Both the position numbers and the translations under genes were made by a program. The notes beneath the pieces are model-generated. The model had not been told where the DNA came from. It saw only the letters and a list, made by a program, of their open reading frames with translations, and did no database searches. Below are positions 23,938 to 34,255 of a DNA stretch of 64,000 nucleotides, piece after piece. Position 1 is the first letter of the stretch. Each line of letters starts with the position of its first letter. Source of the stretch: Lineolata rhizophorae (Eukaryota; Ascomycota; Dothideomycetes; Lineolatales; Lineolataceae); contig MU001670.1 of assembly GCA_010093515.1 (NCBI GenBank), forward strand, positions 1,466,177 through 1,530,176, given 5' to 3'.

Positions 23938-23943
23938 TTTATA
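23938..23943 (-). promoter_or_regulatory. TATA box of alpha-galactosidase gene
   Basis: TATAAA on the minus strand, within ATAAATATAAAG, ending 89 nt before the ATG at 23849. A TATA box is typical of strongly regulated fungal hydrolase genes. Confidence 0.6.
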
Positions 23944-24315
23944 TTTATGTCCTCCTGTACAATGTGGGACCGGAAATGACGAAAACCCACGGATAAATAC
24001 CACTGGGATAACTACGGTCCTCGGTCCTTCGGTGAGAACGGGATGGGTGGCCCCAACAAGGTTGCACTGACAACCCTGCTAGAGACGCCGTAGATCACCT
24101 CCTGCCGCAGGAAGATGATGCCGCGGAGGTTCTCAAAGCTTGTCCCTAACTCGCTTGGTGAATGTTCTTGCCTTCATTTCTCGGGCCAGGCCGTGCTGTA
24201 GCGTACACAACCACAAATTTCCAACCGTCTACCTACGCTCAAGATACACAACGGGCTCTGTCCACAAGTAATGTCTTTTTTCTAGCCGACAATATCCTTG
24301 TCGGAACATCTTGAT

Positions 24316-24321
24316 GCGGGG
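24316..24321 (+). promoter_or_regulatory. Candidate CreA site
   Basis: GCGGGG fits the CreA/Mig1 consensus SYGGRG. A second copy lies at 24466-24471. Paired CreA sites in a glycosidase promoter suggest glucose repression; the consensus is short and frequent in GC-rich DNA, so this is suggestive only. Confidence 0.35.
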
Positions 24322-24354
24322 ATATCATTCCTCGGCCGATTACGATCCGAAATT

Positions 24355-24370
24355 CGGAGTACGTACTCCG
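24355..24370. promoter_or_regulatory. 16-bp palindrome CGG-N10-CCG
   Basis: CGGAGTACGTACTCCG is perfectly self-complementary and has inverted CGG triplets ten bases apart, the layout bound by several Zn2Cys6 dimers (for example Put3-type). It lies 506 nt before the alpha-galactosidase ATG and 335 nt before the PTPA ATG. The bound factor is unknown. Confidence 0.5.
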
Positions 24371-24704
24371 CACCCGTGTAGTCCATTACGTTACGCCTTG
24401 GTCGAGTGTTGATCTGCGTGCCGGGTCAGGGTACGGAGCACGTCGCACTGCAAGCCCGCTTCAATGCGGGGAAGAAACAAAGCTTGGCCTTTCCCATTCG
24501 AGCCATTGAAGAACTGAGGCGGCCCTTCTTTTTCTCCGACTGGTGTGGCGCAGTATTGCTGGCGCCACCGTGATGAGCTCACACGCGCATACCTAAAGCT
24601 CACGCGCCACACTTTCACCTGATGTATTTGTAACAACTCCACCAAGCATCCCTCCACCACCAACCTACTACAACAGACTTCTCACAACCTCAAACCTCCA
24701 TAAA

Positions 24705-26135
24705 ATGTCGCCACCGCCGCCAAACACACCTACACAGGGGATGCGTTCACAACAGCAACAGCAACAGCAGCAACCCGCACCGAACCTTCTCTCCAAGCCA
24801 CCCGACCTCTCCTCCGTCCTTCCCCGCCTCGAGCCGCGCACCAGCCGCCACCCGCATGCCCGCACCACCGTCACCGATGGCACAAAGCGCACCGTCTCCC
24901 CACCACCGCCCACACCACCACTTGCACCGCCCCCGCTACGCTCCACTCTACGCTTCGAGCGGCCGTCGCGCCGCATCCTCAGTCCGCACGACCACGCCTT
25001 GTTCCTGTCCTCGCCGACGTACACGCTGCTCACCTCGTTCGTGTTCTCGCTGTCGGACGCCGTGCGCGGGCGGCCGCTGAGCTCGGTGGCCAAGTGCGCG
25101 GCGGCCACGGGGAATGAAGGCGTCAAGGGCGTGTTGAAGCTGCTGGATAGGACCGAAAACGTGGTGAGGGAGTTCCCGGCCGAAGAGACTGGCGGGTCGC
25201 GCTTTGGGAACCGCGCGTTTAGGGATTATGTGGGTGCGGTGGAGGCGAGGGTGGAGGGGTTGATGGAGAAGTTGGGCGTTGGGGTGGGGTTGGACGACGG
25301 GGCGGAGGCGAGGAAGGAGGTCGGCAGGTATTTCGTTGGGTCTCTGGGGGAGAGAAGTAGGATCGATTACGGGAGTGGGCACGAGTTGAACTTTTTAGTG
25401 TTCCTATTGTGCTTGTGGAGGCTGGGTTTGTTTTTGCCGGAGAGCGAGCGATCGGAGATTACGTGGAATGGTGCACATATGGATTCGACCACAAAGGATA
25501 TCTTTGGTGCGCTCGCTCTCGTAGTCTTCCCGCGCTACCTCCGCCTCGCCCGCACCCTCCAGTCAACGTATTACCTCGAACCGGCTGGCTCGCACGGCGT
25601 ATGGGGCCTGGACGACTTCCAATTCTTCCCCTTCCTAGTCGGCGCGTCACAGCTTGTGGGCCACGACGTGGTGACGCCCAAGAGCATCCACTCACCCCTC
25701 ACACTTGAGGAATACGGCCCCGAATACCTTTATCTCGAGCAGATCTCTTGGGTCAACAAGACCAAGAATGTCGAGGGTCTCCGTTGGCACTCACCTATGC
25801 TGGACGACATCAGCGCGGCAAAGAGCTGGGCCAAAATCGAGGGTGGCATGCGCAAGATGTTCGTCAAGGAAGTTTTGGGCAAGTTGCCTGTTATGCAGCA
25901 TTTCCTGTTTGGCGGGCTGGTGCCGGCAGTGGAGGGCATGAGTACGGAGGGCCAGGTTGAGGAAGGAATAGGTGCGGAGGGTGAAGGGAGTGAAGAAGAT
26001 GGGCATGTGGGGCATTCGCATGGTGAGAATTCGTGGGGTGATTGCTGCGGTATAAAGGTCCCGAGCGGAGTCGGGGCTGCAATGGAGGCTAGGAAGAGGG
26101 CCGGAGAAGGACTGAGGAGGATTCCTTTTGATTGA
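24705..26135 (+). CDS. PP2A activator PTPA (peptidyl-prolyl isomerase)
   Basis: Serine/threonine-protein phosphatase 2A activator of the PTPA/RRD family, a chaperone that loads the active-site metals of PP2A and shows prolyl isomerase activity. It is intronless, 476 residues. The N-terminal 85 residues are Pro-rich with an eight-Gln run near residues 16-23. The PTPA domain starts about residue 90 and includes YGSGHELNF (from Tyr222), GSHGVWGLDDFQF and PVMQHFLFG (from Pro395). The C-terminal extension ends in a DCCGIKVPS segment. The extended N- and C-termini make it longer than yeast Rrd1 (393) and Rrd2 (358). I lean to the RRD1-type paralogue from those extensions but cannot decide, so no symbol is given. 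It is divergent to the alpha-galactosidase gene, with no functional link apparent. Confidence 0.9.
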   Translation: MSPPPPNTPTQGMRSQQQQQQQQPAPNLLSKPPDLSSVLPRLEPRTSRHPHARTTVTDGTKRTVSPPPPTPPLAPPPLRSTLRFERPSRRILSPHDHALFLSSPTYTLLTSFVFSLSDAVRGRPLSSVAKCAAATGNEGVKGVLKLLDRTENVVREFPAEETGGSRFGNRAFRDYVGAVEARVEGLMEKLGVGVGLDDGAEARKEVGRYFVGSLGERSRIDYGSGHELNFLVFLLCLWRLGLFLPESERSEITWNGAHMDSTTKDIFGALALVVFPRYLRLARTLQSTYYLEPAGSHGVWGLDDFQFFPFLVGASQLVGHDVVTPKSIHSPLTLEEYGPEYLYLEQISWVNKTKNVEGLRWHSPMLDDISAAKSWAKIEGGMRKMFVKEVLGKLPVMQHFLFGGLVPAVEGMSTEGQVEEGIGAEGEGSEEDGHVGHSHGENSWGDCCGIKVPSGVGAAMEARKRAGEGLRRIPFD

Positions 26136-28148
26136 GCGTCGATGTTTTAGGGGTAGTTTAGACACCTACGGTGAGGTATATGAACTATCAATATCATGGT
26201 TTCAACGACGCCATTACAGGTGAACTTTAACCAATCTTGCTAGCGTCTCTAGCTTTGGCGACTATGGATTTGTGGCGATACGGTCAGTCTCTATGAGTTC
26301 TTGGTCACTAAGCCCTAAATCCGGGGGGTTGGGAATAGAAAACAAATACACCAACCGCTCCAGGCGATTGCTACCCAAGTTTGGTCACTTCTTAGCTCCA
26401 CTAGATGTCAGTACAACAACAGACGCAATCAAAAAGGACATCTTACGCTCAGTATACGTCAATGGTATGTATCTTTTACGGTAGAGAATCCTCGTCTTGC
26501 ATATGATAAATAGCCGTGACTGTCTATGCATAATGCTAACCATATCGCTACTATCCGAAAAGATTTAGCTGACAGATGTACAAGATAGGTTTAGGGACTG
26601 GACCGTTATGTGGTGTTGCAGAATCTCCTCAGTGTGATACAATTCTGATTTGGCGTTTACTGCGTATGTATATTACTAGCAATAGTTGAAAACAAGAAAG
26701 CTAAGACTGTGCGTGCTCGAGAGTTTTCAAAGCCGGATCAGAATAAATGACTTTCTGGAGCTTTATTGTTCGAATATCGTCAAATCGGGAACTGCATCTC
26801 AGGATGTTTAATCTTAGACTTTCAAAGAGGACAATTTTGGGCACTCAGTTTCATTCCTTCCGTCGAATGATATCTGGAGCACTACTTCAAGGGATGTAAT
26901 GGTGATCCCACGAGCCACACCGTTTGCGCATGAGCTCGTTGTTGGTTTCTGCGCATAGATGAATCATGCATTGCTGTAGTGATGTGCCTGAAAAGAGAGG
27001 CAGGTACAAATATTATACAGGGTGAAGCATTGAAAAGGTCGATGTCAATGAGAACGAATTTGACAAAGAAAATGGGCAAGGCTGTCGCGAATGGGACACG
27101 TCACATTGCAGGTTTGTAGCTCAACTAGCGCAACCATACCGATAAGAATTGAGTGATCTATTCTAAGCTGACAGTTACTAATTAGTTCTGATTCGCTTCT
27201 AGAAAATGAATTAGAAGAGGTTTCTGCAATGTAAGAATATCTTCAGTTGACTAATGCTGTTGCAACACTGAGGTGCCAATATACTTACGCCACTGCTTCG
27301 GGCATAGAAGATGATGCAACTTGCCAACGGAACTGAGCAGGGATATGTATCGTCTCTGACCGAGTCAAGTACAGTTGAGAGTACGCGCCAAAGCACGAAT
27401 TCGTCCTGGGAGTGAGTACATAAGTTCATCATTGGGATACAGCGCTCATTAAGTATCAATGAACATTTTCAATTACAATGAAATCATGAATTACAGCTTC
27501 ATCCCACAGGACGACCGTATCTTACTCCCGCACATGTCACCAACATACAGCCAAGCATAGTTGAATGGAGACAGCATAAAGAAACGCCTCGCATCGCTTT
27601 TCCATCATCGTTGAGATCGTCAGACGGGAGTCGCGCAAAACAAGGAGAATTCTGCACTCAAAACAAGGATGATCAAACCAGGAAAACAGCAGAGCAGAAA
27701 CACAACGCAGAAGTAAGAGCTAGCCCAAATAAACAATGCCCACCTACAACGCCAAAACGGTTGTGTACTCGACTCGAAGGTGTCTGAAAGGAGGAAGAGA
27801 AATGGAAGATGAAGAAACTCGTCATCATTTGCTAAGGTAGAACGATGAAGTTGCCAAGGTGGACGAAAACCCTCGCGCTCTAACGCATGCGTACTCTTGA
27901 GGAATGGATCAAGCGCAAACAATATGCTAGAACAGAAGGGACTAGAAAGCGGCGAGTGCATAAAAAAGAATCTTCATTCCAAAATCCACCTGAAACAAAC
28001 AAACAATCCATCATCCACATCATCACATTCCTACTCATCCAGCATCACCAGCCCACCACCCACCAGTTATTCACGCTCCTACCCTGCTACCTGCATCCAG
28101 AACAACAATGAAATCACTCCTATACCACCATCACCATCTTAGTCACCC
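26136..28148. other. Spacer between PTPA and CDC14 (convergent)
   Basis: 2.0 kb, moderately AT-rich, with no supported gene. Both neighbours end here. Near 27960-28080 there are imperfect CAT/CCA-rich runs. I looked for transposon ends, reverse transcriptase or transposase motifs and long direct repeats and saw none. Confidence 0.55.
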
Positions 28149-30463
28149 TCAAAGACCCTTGTTCCCCGCACTCCCCACCCTCCCACTTGTCTTCCTTACC
28201 CCTGTGGCCACGCGGCCATTCTCCCCGCTTCTCCTTGTCGGACTCCCTCTTACCTTCCCCACACTAAGATCGCCTTTCCCACTGATCTTTTTAGCCTCCG
28301 TCACCGACGGAGTGGCCGGTATCACCCCCACAAACTGGTTCTCGACATCCGAGTCCTCACTGGGCTCTACGCTCCACCTCGCCACGCTCGTCGTAAGCGT
28401 CGTCGTCGTGCAGCTCACGGCGCGGCGCTTATTCGCCGCCTCTGCGGCCGCCGCGCCCTTGGTCGGCGACGCCTGCTGCAAACCGTGGTGGTGGGAGCTC
28501 ACCGGCGAGCGGCTCCCGCGGCCGTTCCGCGTGTGGTGGTGCCGGGCCAGCATGCGCAGCTGGAACTCCTCGTCAGACTCGTCTCCGGCGGCGGCCTGGC
28601 GCGCGCGCCTGGTCTCGAAGCTCACGATCTCGGCCTCGGGCCGCTCGTTCTCGTCGACGGCCGTCGCGCTCGCGCCCGCCGTGGTCGACGACCGTAGCGG
28701 CGAGTGGTTGGCGCCGTAGGCTTTGCTTGTCTTGCGCGGCTGGCCGGGCGTCGGCGCCGGCAGGTTGTCGTCGGCCACGTGCACGTAGGATGAGGACGAG
28801 TTTCGCGGCTTGTAGTCGTCGGCGACCGGGTGGTACGTCCCCGACGCGGAGCGCTGCTCGTGTGACGTGATGTCACCGAGGGCGGAGCGTTTCGCGCTGC
28901 CGGGGGGCGTGTGTGTCGCGCTGGTGGCAGACGCTAGACGCTGCGACTTGGAGCGGCTTGTCTCGGGTCGTGTGGGGGTAGAGGGTAGAGCAGTGGAGAT
29001 GGAAGCCTTGGTAGCGGCGGCCATGCGGTCTTCCCAGTACCACTCGCGGAAGGCGCCCTGGTTGAGGTGCAGCCAGTGCTGCTGAGGTCCGACTACCATA
29101 CCGGGCCGCATAAAGCGCATGAAGGCGATGATCTCGTTGGCTGTAAAGCCGTGCCGATATATCAGGTACGCGCCGATCAGGCAGCCTGTCCGTCCGAGCC
29201 CGGCCTTGCAGTGCACCGCGATGCGCCGCTGCTTGTTGTATATCATGTCGTGCGCCAGATTGATAAAACGGCGCACCAATTCCAACGGCGGACACGTGCC
29301 ATCGTCGAATATCATGTCGAGGTGCTCGATGCCTAGAGAGGTGAAATAGCTGGGCGAATAGAGGGCGGAGTTGAGGCGCACGACCAGGCCGACGTTGCGG
29401 TCGACGAAGTGTGTGAGAACGTTTTTAAATGGCAAAGGGAGCTGCTCATTGCGGGCAACTTCTGCGATAGTCTTAGGTAGAGATGCGTAGTGAGGGGAGT
29501 GAGGCGGGATGACAGCGGTAGGTTCATGTTGAGGGGAGGCGAAGGCGAGAAAGTCGGCCGTAATCCAGTTGAAGTCGCCCATATCAACGCGCTCAAAGGC
29601 CTCATACCTGCGAGAAAACCAATTGGTAAGCTCATATGCCCGAGAAGGTGTCGCGTGACCCTCGAATAGTTGACTGGTATACGCACTCTTCTAGACTGAA
29701 ATCTCGTAGGCTGCAAATTCCCTCTTCCTTAGCTTTCCACACGCCATATACGACGTCCTGGATATTCAGGACATAGTCTGCCTGGCTGTATCCAGCATCC
29801 CTGAAGGGCATGCAAGGGGGGTCCATTTGGGCAATAGGTGCTAGCACTAAATGTGGCGGCCATGACTGAATCATGATCATGTAGCACGCAAGGATGCACG
29901 CGGCATTAGCACGACCTAGGAAAGATCCTGTTAGAGTACAGTTACAATTGAATGTGGAAGGCTTGGATTGTGAATCAAACGAACATACTTCTTGGGTTGA
30001 AATAGGACCAAAATACCACACCACGGCCTTCATTGGCCGGATCGCCTAGCACTTCGTGCAATTGTACGGCAAAGCGGTAGAGGTGGCCGATGTGGAGCGG
30101 GCCAAAGTCGGCGTGGAAGGCGTTGTACAGGAGGGTATCATCGACAGAGAAGTAGACTGGAGGGTGGACCTTGGGGCCCGACGATGGCGTGGGACCTTGG
30201 GGTGCGCGCGAACTTCTTTTCTTTGGAGACTGCCGAGAGGGATACGGAAACGGCGACTTCGCGCTGGGCGGGCGGTCATACGCAGCCAGATAGAGGCGGT
30301 CTAAACAAGGTGCTGTCAGCGGAAAAAGGAACGTTCTGTGATTCCAGGACGAGCTTGTTATACCTTGAATGTACTCAATCACCTGGCCGCGGACTTGGGC
30401 TGGCGGCTGTGACAAAGTCGTAGCTTCCGCCGCTGATTGGGCGCGCGAATGAGCAGAAGGCAT
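28149..30463 (-). CDS. CDC14: CDC14 dual-specificity phosphatase
   Basis: Mitotic-exit and septation phosphatase that reverses Cdk phosphorylation at SP/TP sites. Four exons: 30364-30463, 29989-30300, 29687-29915 and 28149-29607, with introns of 63, 73 and 79 nt, encode 699 residues. The N-terminal half shows the Cdc14 non-catalytic domain (EYIQDRLYLAAYD, FNPRSRANAACILACYM). The catalytic domain has FDDGTCPP and the signature HCKAGLGRTG, with Cys347 as nucleophile and Arg353. The last 300 or so residues are Ser/Thr/Pro-rich, basic and disordered, as in other fungal Cdc14 proteins, where localisation signals lie. The first in-frame ATG is at 30463; an upstream TTG in the same frame is not needed. 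It is divergent to the SET methyltransferase gene, start codons about 960 nt apart. Confidence 0.95.
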
Positions 30464-31420
30464 CGGGACGATGGCCAAGCGTTGCCGATGCCTTCTGGAT
30501 AGTTAACGGCTTTAGCAAATTTGTTGTTACGGTTAGCACCCGAGGTTCGGATCCGAATGCCACAACAAAACAATTGCGCGGACAGCAGCTCGAAGGTAGC
30601 GGGGCGGAGATCGCAATGGACCACAACACAAGAAATGCGAAGCCGCCGCAGAGCGCAAGCTGGAAGCAAAGGATAAAGCTAAAGATGTGCGGACAGCGTG
30701 GAGCGAAGAAGATGAAAGAGAGAGAGATGGCGTGCGGTGCGGGTAGACAGATGTAGGGAGCGAAGCGGCCTGTAAAGGGCTGTTGTTGTTGTTTGTTGTC
30801 GAATTGCCCCATCGGCCGGGCTACGGAACCCCTAGGCCTAATCGGGAATGGTGCGGCCGCCGTTCTAGATGCAGCCAAGCCAATCAGCGCCTTGCGCCGA
30901 CAGCCTCCTCAAACTCCGGCCGCCTCCTGCTCCGCGCTACAACCACCTCCCTCTAGGTAAGCTCCTGCAGCCTTTCAATTTTCCCCAACAAGCTGTCTAG
31001 AGAGTAATATTTGTTTCCCGAGGGACACGAGTCTCAATCCGCTTCCTTGAGCTCTTATCTTCATTCTCCCTGTGATAAGATCAAATGCCCAGTCTCGTAG
31101 CTGAGTGCATGACAGCACTCTAGACTGGTGGAATCACGTCAGCTTTTTTTCATCATTCCACTCCTTAGTTCATAAGCATTGACTTTCTACCCGACTCGAG
31201 CTCTATCGAGCTATATTTACTCATCATCTTGGCTTTTTAGTTTTCCTTACCGTCGGATATCCTGTTCAGTCTAGTAGGTCGTAATTCCTATCGGCTGTCA
31301 ACCGACTCCAGAATCTGCTAATCGACAACCCCAATTATCGCCGTACTAATAATCTACTCCCTCGCCAGAATCTTCAGTGTCGATAACTTAGTTAACATTT
31401 CCACTTAATTTCCTTCTCGA
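30464..31420. promoter_or_regulatory. Divergent CDC14/SET promoter region
   Basis: 957 nt between divergent starts. A CCAAT box within AGCCAATCAGCG (about 30880) could serve either gene through the HAP complex. A TTG-rich short repeat lies near 30780-30796. No TATA box in a convincing place. Confidence 0.5.
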
Positions 31421-34255
31421 ATGTCTTCACTCTCGTCCTACCCTCGCCTCCCCTCATCAGCCCTCAAACCATGGGCAGATCTCAATGGTGTCATCTTTGA
31501 TGGCGTGGCTATCTCTAAAATACCCGGCAAGGAGGAGCGTGGCTCAGCCGTGCTGGCAACGCGAAGCTTAATTGCCGAAGAAGCTACTCCACTCATGGTG
31601 GTCCCACGGACTCTTGCTCTCACACGGGAAGCCGTTGCGGAGTATGCTAAGGCAGATTCCATACTGCGAAGCGTTCTAGACGCAGTGGGAGAGACTGTAC
31701 AGGTTAGTAATGAGTGCGTTTTGAAATATGCACCATGCGGATGGCAATTCTGGCCTCCTTAGTTGAGAAATATTGAGGAGTTTGATGGTATCTCATACGT
31801 GTTTTAAGCTCGCAAGATGCTTAGACACTGATTGGGCTTATATCGCACGCGTATCCGCACGTACCGCGTACTTATTTCGTTACAGACTTCTCGTGGTGCC
31901 ATCCTAGCTTTCTTGCTTCTTCAATCTATCGTGGCTCGTCCAAATGCGCCTAGGCATTGCGGTGTAAAAACACCGTTTACAGAGTACGTGTACTCCGTCC
32001 ATTCCGTCAGAATGCACTTGGCAATGTCCTTTTAATCTATTTTCGGCGAAACGGCAAATCGTTCTCTAACTAAAATTGGTCAATTTTGTATACCAAGGCT
32101 CTAACTATCTTCCAGATACATCCAATTCCTCTCTGTCCCTTCCCTGCCGACCTTCTACCCCGTCTCCCTCTATCCACTCATGTACGGCACCACGCTCCTA
32201 CCCGTCCTGCGCGGCAAACTCGCCACTCTTCAGCGCGAATTTGAGACCATTGCCTCCGCCACAGCGGACATGTCGTGGCGGAAAGCATTACGCGAGCTGG
32301 ACGACGCCGCGAATGCCATGGCCGCCATTGCCACCTCGCCAACGTCTCCCTCCGATGAAGATGCCGAAGTAGCAATCCGCGCCGCCTTAGGTGGCCGTGG
32401 TTTAGGCGAAGAATCCGAGGACGAAGACGACGAAATGCAAACCGACGAGGCAATACTCTCACAAGCGCTCCCCGGCCAGCAAAAGAGAAAGAAAGTAGCT
32501 CCCGAAAGGCCGCCACCGCAGCACCCAACTCACGACATCTCTTTCGACGACTGGAAGATACTCGATGCTATGTACCGCTCGCGCGCGCTCGAGTATCCCG
32601 GCCTCGGCGACGCCGTCGTGCCTTGCATCGACATGGCAAACCATAGCTCCGGATCGAGCACCGTCGCCGCGTACGAGGTCTCTCGCTCTTCCCCCTCATC
32701 CGACGAACCCGACGCCGTCTTGCTCCTGCGACCGGGCAAAGTCCTCGACCCGGGCGACGAGGTCACAATCACCTACGGCGACCGGAAAGGCGCCTGCGAA
32801 ATGCTCTTCTCGTACGGCTTCCTCGAGGACTCCATGCGGAGCGCGCGCGAGCTCTTCCTCGAGATAGACGTCCCCGCGGATGATCCGCTGGGCCCAGCCA
32901 AGCGGGCCATTTTTCCCGACGCGCCTTTTGTGCGCGTGTTCGACCGTGAGGAAAGCGGCGGGGCTGGCGCTGGCGCTGGACCGGCAGAAGGGTCTGCCGC
33001 GGAGGATAGGTCCACAACGGGCTGGGAGTCCCCCTTTGTATGGCTGGTGGCTGCAAACGAGGAGGATGGCCTCGATTTCGCCGTTCTGAGCACCGTGACG
33101 GGCGAGCGCGAGCTCCAGGCCACGTTCCGCGGCGAGCCGCTTGCGAGCGCCGTCGTGGGCGCTGGCGCCAAGGATAGCGGTAACAGCACGGGAAGAGACC
33201 CGGCGGAACGTCTGAAGTCCTTGTTGGAAGCGGACGATGCCCTTAGAGATGTGTTTAGGCTGCGGGCCGCCGAACTGGTGTATCAACGCGTGGTGCAACA
33301 GCTGGAGATGCTAGTGATTCCGACGGAGGAGGTGGAAGAAGGTTGGGATGAGGAAGAGGTGAGAATGGAGGCGGGGAGGGAGGCGGTGGAGGTGGTGAAG
33401 AGATTGAGGGGATTGGAAGGCGATCTGTTGAAGAGGGCGAGGAGGGATTTGGAGAAAGAGGTGAGCTCTTCCTCTAATTTTTTCTTTTGTCCTTTGCTGT
33501 TTGAAATTATGAGTTCTTGTCTTTTGGCCTTTGCTGTACTTCCGGCACGTTCGTTTATTTCGGCCCTCATCGCATATTCCCGACATGTTCACTGTGTTGC
33601 TATCGTCATATCTGTATACCTTCTATTGTTTATCGCGCGCATTCTTCCCTGTAGACCCTGCAGCATCTCGCTTTCCCATCCTGCATCTCAGTACGAGCAC
33701 TTGGGATCGCTAGCGCCCAAGCGGCTCGGGAGGCTTCTGCATCAATCCTTCCTCGTTTCCGAAATACTTTAAGCCACGCCTCCGCTATTCGGGCCGAGCC
33801 CGAAGCCTGGGGATTGCGGAGGTACTTTCAGCCACACCGAGATGCTAGCGAAATGCAGGTCGATCTCACGTACTGTGCATGTAGTCTCCTGGTGCCGGCT
33901 GTACTATCACGCGACCTTCAATTTCCTTTCATTCCTTTACGCTTGTGGCAATTTTCGTTGAAAAGAACTTGGATGCTTGGCGGCTATCGAGCACCGTCGG
34001 GTTTTTCTCGCTCTCAACATTGTCTTTTTTGTTGCTCTTGTCGTGCCTTTGCTTCTCGTCCCCTGGAAATTTCTATTTTTCTTTCCCTCTACATAAAAGA
34101 CATCACGCGACATAAGCTGACACCGCGACGCACAGAGAATGCGCCTGTTCGAGACGCCCGCCGTGCAGGCGTACCTGTCTCGAATGCAGATGGCGCAGGC
34201 GGAAGCGTCAGGGTCCACCAGCATCGACCCCGCGGATGCCGAGGACTTTTCGTAA
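31421..34255 (+). CDS. SET-domain lysine methyltransferase (RKM/SETD6-like)
   Basis: Protein lysine methyltransferase of the class that modifies ribosomal and other non-histone proteins. Exons by my reading: 31421-31702, 31886-31983, 32116-33460 and 34136-34255, giving 614 residues. The SET motif pieces are GSAVLATRSL near the N-terminus, then, after an acidic insert (iSET, about residues 190-260), PCIDMANHSS with Asn302-His303, ITYGDRKGACEMLFSYGF with Tyr347 and Tyr360, and a C-terminal helical substrate-binding part. The last exon encodes RMRLFETPAVQAYLSRMQ and ends in an acidic tail. The third intron (33461-34135) is 675 nt, five times longer than any other here, so an extra exon inside it is possible. 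Substrate cannot be told from the sequence. Confidence 0.82.
33461..34135 (+). other. Unusually long intron of SET gene
   Basis: Donor GTGAGC and acceptor CACAG with an upstream AAGCTGAC branch. The exon frame continues open into the intron for 103 codons to a stop ending at 33772 and would encode strongly hydrophobic segments, including VAIVISVYLLLFIARI. Splicing to 34136 keeps phase and yields a plausible C-terminal helix, so I take splicing as the main form. Confidence 0.6.

Larger units (their letters stand above)
23850..24704. promoter_or_regulatory. Divergent alpha-galactosidase/PTPA promoter
   Basis: 855 nt between two divergent start codons. Contents I can point to: a TATA box on the minus strand, two GCGGGG CreA-type sites (24316-24321 and 24466-24471), and a 16-bp perfect palindrome with inverted CGG triplets (24355-24370). 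Confidence 0.6.

Noticed and set aside
26136-28148. AT-rich spacer considered as a decayed transposon
   Set aside because: No terminal repeats, transposase or reverse transcriptase motif could be seen.
30541-30565. B-box-like GGTTCGGATCC, considered as a tRNA
   Set aside because: No A box at proper spacing and no T-stem pairing.
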